From the NCBI GenBank assembly GCA_035578175.1, contig JAQMRL010000008.1:67055041-67119040 (forward strand): 64,000 nucleotides of DNA. Direction: 5' to 3'. The position numbers and the translations under genes were made by a program. Below are positions 10,794 through 22,204 of the stretch, in pieces. The notes under the pieces were generated by a model that was not told the origin of the DNA, ran no database searches, and saw only the letters and a program-made list of their open reading frames with translations. Source of the DNA: Catonia carolina (taxonomy: Eukaryota; Arthropoda; Insecta; Hemiptera; Achilidae). Position 1 is the first letter of the stretch, and every line of letters begins with the position of its first letter.

Positions 10794-11593
10794 ATATTAT
10801 AATAAATAAAAAAAATCTCAAAAAACATAACCTTATTTTAATCAAGAATGAATGATGCAAAATGAAAATCAACCTCAGTTTGGCTTTAAAATACGGAAAA
10901 TCTCTCTTTCACACTTAACTAGGCTCTGTAAAGAAAAATGCTCTAAATAAAAGTTGTAGATCTTTACTTTCCTATAACTTTAATTATATATACACTTTTT
11001 TCGTAAAATGCATACTAAAAATAAAACAGAAAATCGCTAATTACCGCTAAACTAAGCGTTATGCAAAAATTGTTGAAAAAAAAGTTGTAGGATTTTAAAT
11101 TCTCTAAAACTTTTATTATATGCATTTTTGCGCTAAAATGCATATTTAAGCCGCAATCTTAAAAAAAAATTTACGAGAAAACAGCCTTTCCAAGAATTTC
11201 AGACATGGCGCCTACACTATCTTGTAGAGCATAAAAAATTTAGTAAATGAGGCGTTTTTGAAAAAAAAACATCGTAGGAGCCGTTTTTGAGAAAATCGCA
11301 AGAAAGTGAAAAATTACACGAATAAACTACTTCCAGTTGACCGAACTTGATGAAAATGTTCGTGTCGGGTAAGGCAGTAGTATCTAACTTAAATTTCAAG
11401 TTCGTACGATGTTCCGTTCTTGAAATATTCTGCGCGCGCGCACATACATAGACAGACTAATCGCTAAAAACATGTTTTTCGGGTTTAGGGGGTCTGAAAA
11501 CGTGTATATCCGGTGAAAACTAGATTTCGAAAAATCGACATGGAAACAATAGGCCTCCTTTCATTCCTATATATTCATATAGGCAAGAGAGTA

Positions 11594-12183
11594 AAAAAAA
11601 AGATATACAAATACGAAGATTTACTTAGCACATTTTTCTGTAAAATACTATTGCATTTTGTGACACACCAACACATTTTTCTACAAAATACTGTTGCATT
11701 TTGTCATATTCATGTTACATTTTGTCAAAAAAATCACCTCGATTTGTTACCGTGACCCTCGGTTGGTCTACATACATAAATAAAGAACCCACCGGATTAT
11801 TTTTATGTAATTCATGTACCATTAGTTCCCCACATGAGTTTTTACAAGGTCAGTTGTTTTGCATGGTAATAATAAATCGTGTTTTGCCGTGTTTTAAATT
11901 ATTAATAAGTAATGTCGTTTGATGTGATCTTGATAGCGAACTTTTAATACGTTTGTTAAAAGATAGAACGGTGTTCCTATAATATAATCATAAATTATTA
12001 ACCGAGGCCTTATTATATGACTCATTTATATTAAATTCATCGCATATGATACTAAAGTAATTTACTACTATGATAATTACGACAGTGAGTCACTGGTTAT
12101 TATATCACACTATACCAACTGCCGTGACTATTGTTACAGTATTGTTACACGCCGAAATTAGTTTTTGTTTTTTATAGAATAAT
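11594..12183. other. No recognisable gene; short internal direct repeat
   Basis: Near 11635-11725 the phrase (A)TTTTTCTRYAAAATACTRTT, GCATTTTGT repeats two to three times, giving small overlapping frames. No family match is seen. Confidence 0.4.
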
Positions 12184-12687
12184 CAGTAATACTATGATCT
12201 AGTTTACGGAATGAATACAAAGCTATAGATAGTGAAGTCACGAGATTGCCTTTTGCGTATGGATGGGCTGCGAGGAAGCAAAGTAAAAATTTGACAGTGC
12301 TGCCAACCTCAACAGTGAGATACTACTCGTACATTTCACTACCGTGCAGTTCAGTAATACTATGATCTATTTTACGGAATGAATACAAAGCTGTAGATAC
12401 TGAAGTCACGAGATTGCCTTTTGCGTATGGATGGGCTGTGAGGAAGCAAAGTAAAAATTTGACAGTGCTGCCAACCTCAACAGTGAGATACTACTCGTAC
12501 ATTTCACTACCGTGCAGTTCAGTAATACTATGATCTATTTTACGGAATGAATACAAAGCTGTAGATACTGAAGTCACGAGATTGCCTTTTGCGTATGGAT
12601 GGGCTGCGAGGAAGCAAAGTAAAAATTTGACAGTGCTGCCAACCTCAACAGTGAGATACTACTTGTACATTTCACTACCGTGCAGTT
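12184..12687 (+). repeat. Tandem repeat, three 168-bp units
   Basis: Units start at 12184, 12352 and 12520 with CAGTAATACTATGATCT and each end in ACTACCGTGCAGTT. Only a few positions differ (for example GATCTAG/GATCTAT near the start and CTGCGAGG/CTGTGAGG in the middle), so the amplification is recent or homogenised. No open frame spans the unit. Copy number changes in lengths of exactly 168 bp. Confidence 0.95.
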
Positions 12688-15600
12688 TCTACATACATTT
12701 TGTAAGCTGTGGTTTTTTCCGAGAAAATGTTTTCTTTATAAACCTTAGGTATAAGAAATAAATGTGACCTGTAATATTGCCTATAGCTTAACTACCTGAC
12801 TAGAAATGTTTGATTTACTGCAATTACCAGCTACCTTATTCCACTGACTCAAAATTTTCTACGAATGAATCGCCTTCTTTACCTATCGCTATCACCGGCG
12901 TCTTCACTGTCAGTCTCACAAGTATCTGCCAAACCGTTTCCTTTTTTACCAGATGTCAACAAAACTGTTGAAAAATAGCTTCTTCACGTCTTTAATTTCC
13001 TTTTTTATTTTTTGAATTGTGGAAAGAGAACATCACAGTATAGCCTGATTTTCGTAAGGAGAGCGCTGGGCAAAACGTCCGTCTGCATTAGTAAAGTATT
13101 GTATGTACTGCAATAGTGCAGCGTATGTAATCAACAATGGAACAGCATGCCTACAATATACAATGGGTGTTGTCAATTTTCAACAACACTCTGACTGTTC
13201 ATCTTACTGTAGGTCGGAGGGGTATGCAGGATCGAAGTTACGTATGCGCATGCGCAGTTCAGCGCTCACAGCAATTGGCTTGGCCTTTAGTTAGCCACTC
13301 GCTCATGGCTTTTGTTAAGAGGCAGGGAAGGAATTTTTGTTTAGCTTCAACTTCACAGCATTTTATTACACTGCATATTACATTTCGTTCAGCACAGTGA
13401 ATAGTCTGCCTACGTTTTTGAAAAACTCTGTTTACGATAACTAACAGTTTATATTCACAAAGTTAACCTATAAGAGTTCCAGCGATATGTTGTATGTGCT
13501 CTGGGTAAAGCATAAGTTGTGTTGGTTGAAATGAAATGAAAGCAGTCGCGCATGCGGACTGATGCTTTTACCCATTACCCGTCGTTGCAAACAAAGGCAA
13601 ACTCGTGACTTAAGTAAAAACTACAACATTGCAAGTGAAAATAGAAAAGGATGAAAATTTCATGTTCATTAATAATGGGCAATTCGAAAAAAATCTTTCA
13701 TATTTTCTAAAACTTCAATTTTTATTCGATTTAAAATTACTAACTTTAGATTAGGTCACTGTGGACCACGCTAAGTATCCTCATGTAGGGTACTAATTCG
13801 TCCTTTTCCTCTTTCACAGTACCGTAACTATAAACTTGGAGGCCCAAGGACAAAACTTCATAATAAGGCCCCTCAATATTTCTTTTTTTGTATGCATGGG
13901 GCTTATTCCAATTCGATAAAAATTTGTGAATATCTTTTGGACAATAGATAAACACAAAATGCAATGGTAACAAAACTTGTATTTATCTATATTAGTTCAT
14001 ACAATTAACAAATTAATATTTAATGTATTATTTTTATATATATAAATTAAATACCTACATAAATAATATTATTTTAAATTTTATTTTATTTTTATTATAT
14101 TATTTATTATGTTATTTACATTTATTATTTTGTATAAAAATAAATACAATTTCCATATCTAATGCGAAGTAGCACATGGAGTATGAACGGACACGCAAAA
14201 ACATTTACTCTAGCACTTTGATGGATATTTTGTTAACTTCTAGCTAGAATTAAAAAGCTGGATATTTTTTGGGAAGTTAGATTATGCATTAAAATGGTTT
14301 TTAACAATCAGTTTGGGGCCACGGGACAGACCCCCGGCGGTAGGTAGAGCCCTGCTCTTTCGAGCAACCTAATAAATAGTTCATCATCATAAAAGTGTGC
14401 TGCCCTTCTCTCCTCAAAAAAAGATGTTTCCTGTTTTCTTTCTTTTGGTTTTCTCTTGGAATCGCTTATCCTTTAGTGGAAAAAATTAGTTTCATGTCAC
14501 ACACGCATTAAATTATGGGTTAGGGTAAAAAAGTTGTTTAAGAAAAATATGTTTTCTTGGATAGAAAACTCTTTTTAAAGGTTTAGAACCCACGTGAATT
14601 TCATCACATGTTTTTCTCTTCACTTTTACACAATAATAACGGTTGGGGCAGTAGTAAATAGAACTGACGAAAAAATTATATGTCGTTGAATTGCAGAATA
14701 AAAGGAGAAAACAACAGATAACCAAAAGTACAAAGATTGTTTAAAGAAATATATGATTAAATTGGACGATCGTAACACACGAAAGTGTCAACAAACAGAG
14801 GAAGTACGACTGATATGGAACACAGCGACCTTGTGGCAGTCAGGAAACACTGGCAGACAGCAGTGCTGTCAACCCAGCTTTTGCAGGTGCAAATTTTCAG
14901 GCATATTTAGATATTTTAGCATAACATTCATAACTATTAAGAAAAATTTTAGTTAACTTTTTTTTAATTTAATTTATAAATGCGCAAATATATCCGCTGA
15001 ATGAACAATACCATACAAAACCGTTTGCGGGTGTATCCGTCAATAGCCCGCGAAGGACTTTCCTGTATTCTGTTGTGTACCGTTTCTTGTGTTATGTTTT
15101 TTCGTTTACCTCCTCTTTGGTTTTCTTAAACCATCTGACTTGCGTCTTCCTCTCCTCAGTTTGAGTGTGTGTTTTGTAAATTTATCCACGTTCATTAATC
15201 TGAAAAGATTTTTCCGATTTCAGTGATTTACTTTCTTCGCTTTGTTTGTAATTGTGTTCCTTCAGTCTCGTTGACTTCCTTAAAATTTTTCCAAATTTAT
15301 TTTAATCTAAATCTAATAAATTTTCAAGAATTCAGAATTAAAAAACAAAACAGAAAAAACCTAAGGAATAATATTCACTAATTTTTTTTTACATAAACAA
15401 AAAAACAAAAGGAAGTTCTATAAATTATTAGGTATAACTAGAACCCGAAAAAGCTTGAATTATATTAAAATAAATTTTAATTTATTTAATTTACTTGTGA
15501 AGTGTACAATCGATTTATCAAAATTATAAAACAGTATTTTATGTCGCGGAAGGTAGTACTTGTGATTTCCAGGACTGCTTTAAAGATTATATTATTAAAA

Positions 15601-15938
15601 TGCGGGAGGGTATTTTCTCAGTTCTGTATTACGAGAACTATCAGGTACGAGCGATTACAAACAGCCGGCAACCAAACTCCAAACACAAAATAAAAATAAA
15701 AATAATAAGGGGTTGGTTGATTGTTGATTGCAATTTCAACCACCATTAACAACCCCAACCGACCCTCATCATTTCATTTTTGTTCACATTGCTTCACTTT
15801 TCGAACCCTCGTATATTACAACCCTCTACCCCTTTTAATATTAATATATAGCCTCAACCAGATGTAATAGTAATTTCGCAGTAAATTCAGGAAATGAAAT
15901 ATGTGGCAGGTTATAATGAAATACAATATTTAAAATAA
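12688..15938. other. Long stretch without a supported gene
   Basis: A G+C-richer patch at 12880-13600 carries palindromic GCGCATGC motifs and several overlapping short frames (63 and 87 codons), none recognisable. A minus-strand run near 12890-12960 could encode TSGKKGNGLADTCETDSEDA before a stop but is frame-broken upstream. Around 15000-15490 is a pyrimidine-rich block ending GAACCCGAAAAAGC, loosely like the LTR ends seen at 6473 and 10762. Nothing else is supported. Confidence 0.4.
13245..13256. promoter_or_regulatory. Palindromic TGCGCATGCGCA motif (NRF1/Ewg-type)
   Basis: The perfect palindrome TGCGCATGCGCA matches the known NRF1/erect-wing consensus. A near match, CGCGCATGCGG, lies about 300 bp downstream near 13547. 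In so A+T-rich a region two such motifs are notable, but no transcript or gene start can be tied to them. Confidence 0.3.
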
Positions 15939-16877
15939 TCTGGTGAGAAACAGTCACAAATTTCTCTTGCCAATGCATATAATCAAAAATATAACTTAAT
16001 ATAAGAAATAAAACATTAGAAATAAACAAAAAACGAACCTCAAAAAACATAACCTTATTTTAATACAAAATGCAAAATGATGCAAAATTAATATCAACCT
16101 TAGTTTGGCTTACAAATACGGAAAATCACTCTTTAACGCTAAACTACGCTTTGTAGAGAAAAATTTTCTAAATAAAAGTTGTAGATCTTTTAATTTTCTA
16201 CAAATTTTATTATATACATTTTTGTCGTACAATGGCCATACTAAGGCCAAAATCTTAAAAAATTCAATGTTTTTTACAGATTTTCATGAAAAAAAAATCA
16301 CTAATTACTAATAAACAAAGCGTTATACAAAAAAATTTGTTTGAAATAAAAGTTGTAGGATTTTAAATTCTCTATAACTTTTATTATACACGCTTTTGCG
16401 CTGAAATGCATTTTAAGACTGCAATCGTAAAAAACCGATGATTTTCTACAAGAGCACAGCCTTCCCAAGAATTTCAGCAGGCATGGCGCCTACCCTATCT
16501 TGTAGAGCATAAAAATTGTAGTAAATGAGGCGATTTTTAAAAAGTCACAGGAGCCGTTTTTGACAAAATCGCATAAAAGGTGAAAAATGACACAAATAAA
16601 CTACTACATCCGGTTGACCAATTTTTATGTAAGTGTTAATGTCTGGTCTTCTAGTAGTACCTAACGTTAGTTTCAACTTTCAACTTCGTACGATAATAAT
16701 CCGTTCTTGAGATATTTTGTTCATACACACACGCACGCCCCAATCGCTAAAAACATGTTTTTCGGGGGTTCAGAGGGTCTGAAAACGTGTATATTCGGGG
16801 AAAACTAATTTCGGAAAATCGACATGAAAACCATACTTTCCTCTCTTCATAACCTATTTACATAGGCAAGAGAAAGT
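15939..16877 (+). mobile_element. Family A (Helentron-like), full-length copy
   Basis: Left end TCTGGTGAGAAACAGTCACA then ATTTCTCTTGCC. Right end with a degraded hairpin (CATAACCTATTTACATAGG) and GGCAAGAGAAAGTA. It contains both internal GTTGTAG modules, CATGGCGCCTACCCTATCTT near 16483 and the CA tract near 16723. About 0.94 kb and without coding capacity. Confidence 0.85.
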
Positions 16878-17527
16878 AAAAATACTATAGAAATAAATGT
16901 TGATTTATTAAATGATGTCTCCAATTTTAATTTTTCCTTCCTTTAAACAAATCAACATATAAGCTGAGAATGTGGGCTGCAAAAAGAGCTTCTGAAAACA
17001 TCTTAAGTCACTTCACGTGGTCTAAAATTGGCCCTATACTAAAAAATCAACATATTCAATTTAAATTTAAAACAAATATTCCGCATCTAATAAAGATAAA
17101 AATCAGAATTTTTAAAAGAAAAACAAATAAGTAACTGATAAAATTGATTAAGTTCGTTGATTCAACGAGTAGGCAGAGAAGATGAAAATAAATTTCATTT
17201 ACTTTATAAATAACTTACCACTTAAGCAAACCTTTTTATAATAAAAAAACCGCACAAACTGTCCAATCGAATTATAAATAAATACTAATAAAATCAATTA
17301 CCTAAAATCTTAATTATTTATTAATAAATTAAATTAATAATTTTTATTTCAAAACCTACTTAATTAGATTTGCATATTAATTTTATGTTATCAATTGGGT
17401 TTCAAAAACATTTATAGAAAACCAATCGGCTAGTGGAAATATGTTCGTTAAAAACAAACATAGCCTACCAAATACTTTTTATTGGTGATCTTTAAAGATT
17501 CAAAACGCTTTTTACATGATACATATT
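16878..17527. other. No recognisable gene
   Basis: A short stretch near 16968-17020 (CTGAGAATGTGGGCTGC, AAAAGAGCTTC) recurs in inverse orientation near 34590-34640, so it is probably a fragment of a further unnamed repeat. The rest is unique A+T-rich DNA. Confidence 0.4.
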
Positions 17528-17575
<48 letters not shown>

Positions 17576-17682
17576 CGTGTGTGTGTGTGTGTGTGTGCGC
17601 GCGCGCGCGCGGGTGTGTGGGTGTGTGCGCGCGTGCGTGCGTGTGTGTGTGTGTGTGTGCGCGCGCGCGTGTGTGTGTGTAA
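17528..17682. repeat. Compound microsatellite (TA)n-(TG)n-(CG)n
   Basis: About 150 bp of alternating purine-pyrimidine: first TA, then TG mixed with CG runs. It ends exactly at the AACACTCACACGACTTTCTC left terminus of a family A fragment, whose normal end contains GGTGTG. Frames of 66-88 codons on both strands are repeat artefacts. Confidence 0.95.
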
Positions 17683-17965
17683 CACTCACACGACTTTCTC
17701 TAGCCAATACAGATAATGCCCAATATAACCTATGTTTAATCATGAGCAGGATAAACAATGAAAATGAAAAAGTAACCTAATTTGAATAATGCACTCATTA
17801 TCCAAATTAGGTTATTTTTTCAATGAATGACCCAAAATTATAATCAACTTCTGTAGAACTTAAAAATACGAAAAATCAGTAACTGCCACTAAACTAGGCT
17901 CTGTAGAGAAAAATGCTTTCAATAAAGTTGTAGGGTTTTTGTATAATTATGTGTACACTTTTCCT
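17683..17965 (+). mobile_element. Family A left-half fragment joined to a microsatellite
   Basis: Begins AACACTCACACGACTTTCTC and follows the family through the first GTTGTAG module, then stops near 17965. Near 17774-17812 it carries a local inverted duplication (AACCTAATTTGAATAATG facing CATTATCCAAATTAGGTT), absent from other copies. Confidence 0.75.
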
Positions 17966-18470
17966 ATTTAAGATGGGAATAACCAAATTTACGATAACAT
18001 GGATTATGTACCAATGAATAAGCCATAGACCGAGACAAGAGTTCCATCAAAACAAATTGTAATACCGAATAAATTTCAATTAAATTTACGCCGTAAAGTA
18101 CAAATGATTTCTTTTTCAATTAATTCTAAAAATAAACAGCGTTTAAAGAGAGGTCAGTACAGTGTATAAATCAATCTACTGGTAGTACCGGGTGAGCAAC
18201 ATAAAACTGAACCCATAACGTAACCGCTACAGAATCGATAAGTTCAATTGTAATGAAATTCTTAGAATGATGCGGATAATTTAAGTAAAAAATAACATTA
18301 ACAGTAATTTAAATGTGTCATTAATTTACTTTTTTGTTACAAAAAAAGTTCAACTTGACCACACTAAGCATCGATGGATTTTTGTGCTCGACTTATATGG
18401 AGACTCATATAATACTTATATATGACTCATATGGAGAGACGTCTGACGCACAACGTAGGCTACTTGTCAA

Positions 18471-19895
18471 TTACATTGATTTCTCGTTGAATGTTCATCT
18501 TCAGTTCATCAATATTGTGGGGATTAGATGCATAAACTCTCTCCTTTAAGTAGCCCTAACGAATAAAATCGCATATAGACAACTCTGGGGATCGTGGAGG
18601 CCACCTTCCAATGATGACAACTCGTTTATTTGTAAAAACATCATGAACGCAATTCAGTAAAACGTTTGACGTGTGTCATGTTTGGAGCAGAGCCCTAAAA
18701 TAAAACAATTACAGAAGTAGGCTTTTAAGGACGCAGCGGAAACTGGCACTGAAAATATGCAGTGCCTGTAGAATTGTATCTACAGAAGCAGCCCTGGTGA
18801 TTTTGAGAATGCCTCCATAGGATCTAAAGGCGTGCGGAAGGGAAGATCAGCGAACTGGCGTTCCCACCATACATGAATCATGTCCCAATCTCATAAAATA
18901 AGCACACTTATTTCCTGAGCTGGTGACGAATGAAAGTGAGACAGTGTATTAGTCAGAGACAGCGAGGGAGGAATAAGGCTACAATTCCTTTCCACACCCC
19001 GCTGACAATATGTAAATTTTAACCTGACATTTTCCTTGTAGTATTATAACAACAGTTCCGAGGGAGGTGGAGGATTTTTGTAGAAGTCGAATCAAGTGGT
19101 CAGGCGGCGGGTTTTTAGTTGGTAGGCGGTTGCGGCCTCTTTGGGACTGGACGAGGACGCCTCAACTGAGTCCAACACTACTTCCCCATCGTATGAAGGA
19201 GTGAACATTCTCGCCACTTCGGATACAAAAGAAAATGGTGCTCAGTCTTATTGAAAGAACCTGATTTTTTTCTCGTTATCAGTTAATTCCGCGGATTTTT
19301 TGGTAGGTAGGCGGTTGCAGCCTCTTTGGGACTGGACGAAGACGCCTTAATTGAGTCCAACACTACTTCCCTATCGTATATAGGAGTGAATATTCTCGCC
19401 GCCTCGGATAAAAAAGAAAATGTGGCTCCATCTAGTTGAAAGAACCTGTTTTCTTTCTCGTTATTAGTTAATTCCGCGAATTTTTTGGTAGGAAGGCGGT
19501 TGCAACCTCTTTGGGACTGGACGAAGACGCCTTAATTGAGTCCAACACTACTTCCCCATCGTATGAAGGAGTGAACATTCTCGCCGCCTCGGATAAAAAA
19601 GAAAATGTGGCTCCATTTAGTTGAAAGAACCTGTTTTCTTTCTCGTTATCAGTTAATTCCGCGGTTTTTTGGTAGGTAGGCGGTTGCAGCCTCTTTGGGA
19701 CTGGACGAGGACGCCTCACTACTACTTCCCCATTGTGAAGGAGTGAACGTTCTCGCCGCCTCGGATACAAAAGAAAATGTGGCTCTGTCTTGTTGAAAGA
19801 ACCTGTTTTCTTTCTCGTTACCAGTTAATTGCGCATAGAATTTTCTTCGAAAATATTGAGGTAAACTTGTGTATTGACAATTTCATTAAAAAATA
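18471..19895 (-). pseudogene. Mariner-type transposase pseudogene, catalytic half only
   Basis: Reading from the right, one frame gives NTQVYLNIFEEN, then LTGNEKENRFFQQDRATFSF, the mariner block that carries the second catalytic Asp (FFQQD.A). The last exon-like block, at 18471-18621, reads WPPRSPELSICDF with the third catalytic Asp. An in-frame TAG follows where a Trp is usual, then GYLKERVYASNPHNIDELK, and it ends at a stop. Between them lie four tandem copies of 184-185 bp. As the unit is not a multiple of three, each repeat shifts the frame. The gene is dead: it has no N-terminus, an internal stop and the tandem insertion. Confidence 0.85.
19121..19830 (-). repeat. Tandem repeat, four ~185-bp units derived from transposase coding sequence
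   Basis: Units are phased by (T/A)AGGCGGTTGC at about 19123, 19308, 19493 and 19677. Each contains CTCTTTGGGACTGGACGA, a TCTCGCC block and the reverse of LTDNEKENRFFQ...ATFSF. A 100-codon minus frame (19468-19770) reads through two units in different phases and has no independent meaning. Differences between units are scattered and small. Confidence 0.9.
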
Positions 19896-19968
19896 TTGGA
19901 TACGTACGAGAAAACATTGTAGGGTAGCGGTTACGTTATGAGTTCGGTTTTATGTTGCTCACCCGGTA

Positions 19969-20612
19969 TATAGCGTATTTAAGCTTACAGCCCGTCACTC
20001 ATTCTACCAAATCCTGTCCGCCTCTCAACGTACTCGTCAACCTACCCTACCACAGTGATGAATGTTACATAAGAGAATGCTTGAATGTAATACAGTATCA
20101 TACATTAACTGAACCATGCAGAATGATGGTCGGTAAACGCTCAATGCGATGTAATTTAAGGTCAAAGGTTGAACTTAGCACTCACAGCAGTGGACTGTGA
20201 TGTGCCGGGATGATTTAGGTCACCACCGCCAAGTGTGATAGGGCCAAGTTACTGTACATCGTCATATTAAAATATATATATTCAGCATGTATGTACACCA
20301 TGTTAATGTAATAGACCTGACAATTGACCCTTGTTCGTTTAACCAGTGGCTGGCTATTAATATTGTTATTTTAACCTTTCTCATACAACACAAGCACACA
20401 TTCACAAAATTTTATACTGGATGTATTTGTCAATTTATTGTATCAAATGGACAATGAATATCACTGCATAAAATCTTAATAACTTTTAAATGCTTCATGA
20501 TCATATGACAGTTGAGAACTGGATTTAAAATCATTATTACAAAAATAAAATAGTTATTTTTAAACCTACTGATTTAATATTAACGTCACAGAAATTCGAT
20601 TCGTCACTAAAT
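19969..20612. other. No recognisable feature
   Basis: Moderately G+C-richer flank of the mariner element with an 82-codon chance frame. No family recognised. Confidence 0.4.
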
Positions 20613-20661
20613 AAACTGGTATGGAACACTCACACGAATTTCTTTTGCCAGTGTAGAACAT

Positions 20662-21400
20662 GAACTATTTATTTACTTATTTATTTCCTTTATCTCCTCC
20701 CAAAGAGCAAAGCCCGTGCTTGGAGGAGGATTACTCTAATTACAAAAAATACATAACACAAAAATAAAACTACAATACAACAATAATAGCACTGATAAAA
20801 AAACAAAAAGAAAAAACAGTTACTACTAATACATCACTTATTACATAAAAAAATACGTCATACAAAAGAGAAAATGATCAAATAACATTAAAAAACACGT
20901 TAGTATAAAATAAAAAAGTAAAAATAAAAAACAGACAGAATACAAATGTAAATAAAAATTAAAACTTATGATAACAAAACTAAAATGTTAATAAATGATA
21001 ATACAAACATCAGCAAAGTTATAAAATAGCATTAATAAAATATGACAAAAAAACCTCTACCAATTTACATTATTTTCGAGAAAAAAATGAAAACAAAATT
21101 TAACCTTAACTACCTCCCTTAAACTGAACTATTTCTTCATACACAAATACAACAATACATAATATTAGCGCAATATCAGAAACAAAACAAAAATATTATA
21201 AATATACATATATAACTATAACTACTACTAGTATATGACTTATATTTTAGTGAGCCAATAATACCCGCTTAACCCTAGTGGCGAAGAGAAATCATTGACT
21301 CGAAGTGAGAGTTCTGCCCCAGCTGAATTAGAAATCTTCTGAACAAGAGTTTGAAATTCTTATCACGAGACCTGTCTCTAAACTCCGGAAGCAAGCTATA
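20662..21400 (-). mobile_element. LINE 3' end with TAAA-type tail, inserted in family A
   Basis: Read on the minus strand, a short frame ends LLPEFRDRSRDKNFKLLFRR ... SMISLRH and a stop. A long A+T-rich 3' untranslated region follows, then GGGCTTTGCTCTTTGGGAGG, AGATAAAGGAAATAAATAAG and a TAAA-type tail. GCTTTGC(T)CTTTGGGAGGAG... with an AATAAA-like tail is typical of CR1/Jockey-like LINE 3' ends in insects (from memory of family features). It lies within a family A copy, with flanks matching family A on both sides. Confidence 0.65.
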
Positions 21401-21864
21401 TATCCTATGTTTATTTATGAAATGATGCAAAATGAAAATTAACCTATATAATATAGAAATCACAAAATGACGCTTAACTACGCTCTTGGGAAAAATTGCT
21501 TAAAATAAAAGTTTTAGATTTTTTATTTCCTATAACTTTCGTTACATAGGTAGGCTACACTTCTTTCAGTGAAATTAACACTAAAGCACCAATTTGATAT
21601 AATACATTTTTTACCGATTTTGGTGAGCAAAAATACAAGAAAATCACTAATTGACTAAACTAAGGGTTGTAGAAAACCCCGATTGAAATAATCAATATTT
21701 CCTACAACTTTAATTATAGGCCTATACATACACGTTTACCCTAAAATGCATATTAAGCCCGCGGTCTTAAATAAAAACACAACTTTTTAATACGAGAGTA
21801 CAGTCTACTCAAAAATTTCAACACACATGGCGCTTACCATATCTTTTAAAGAATTACATATGTA

Positions 21865-22204
21865 AAGTCCAGCCTCTCTTAGTTTGCTCCTAATGTAAAC
21901 AAATAATGACGTCACTGAGCATGCGGATTATATCAAAATGTGTACACGCTGATTAAAAAGTAACAACAAAATACTTTCAAAATGATTTAAATACAAAATA
22001 CTTTTAAATTTTTTTTCTAAATGAAATCGTTACGCCTACATCATATTATCATGACTGATGTTTTTAGTACTTTAAGTACCTATAATTTAAAAAATAGTTA
22101 ACTTAATAGGAATACGACATCCGTAAAGTTAGACTCTAGCGTGCACCCTGTAATAGGTGGCTTTTGTTTGTTGACGGTAGGAGCAAACTAAGAACGGCTC
22201 AACT
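21865..22204. mobile_element. MITE with ~40-bp imperfect inverted repeats, inserted in family A
   Basis: The left arm AGTCCAGCCTCTCTTAGTTT, GCTCC faces the right arm GGAGCAAACTAAGAACGGCT, CAACT, with further matches inward (GTnAACAAA). The host family A sequence is interrupted exactly here, and TGTA or GTA is repeated at the two edges (21861-21864; 22204-22207). About 340 bp with no coding. The superfamily is not certain. Confidence 0.6.

Larger units (their letters stand above)
9918..11593 (+). mobile_element. Family A (Helentron-like), full-length copy split by a solo LTR
   Basis: Left end TCTGGTGTGAAACTCTCACA at 9918. The copy is interrupted at 9998-10793 by an LTR and resumes at AATCTCAAAAAACATAACC near 10808. 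Its right end is CCTATATATTCATATAGG, GCAAGAG at 11593. Removing the insert restores a standard ~0.9-kb element. In the usual (CA)n position it carries a GCGCGCGCAC run at 11432-11441. Confidence 0.85.
18186..19968 (-). mobile_element. Tc1/mariner-superfamily element, internally deleted, with 43-bp inverted repeats
   Basis: The ends CCGGGTGAGCAACATAAAAC ... GTAACCGCTAC face each other at 18188-18230 and near 19919-19966 with about two mismatches, inside a TA at each side. This is the TA target duplication of mariners. The transposase remains read on the minus strand. From the right end only about 60 bp separates the inverted repeat from coding sequence, so the DNA-binding N-terminal half is deleted. 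The element is inflated by a 185-bp tandem array of its own transposase sequence. Confidence 0.85.

Noticed and set aside
12890..12960. Minus-strand acidic C-terminus (ETDSEDAGDSDR stop)
   Set aside because: Stops and frame changes lie immediately upstream and no domain is recognisable, so it is insufficient for a gene call.
17492..17780. Overlapping frames on both strands rich in V/C/R or H/T
   Set aside because: They are translations of the TA/TG/CG microsatellite.
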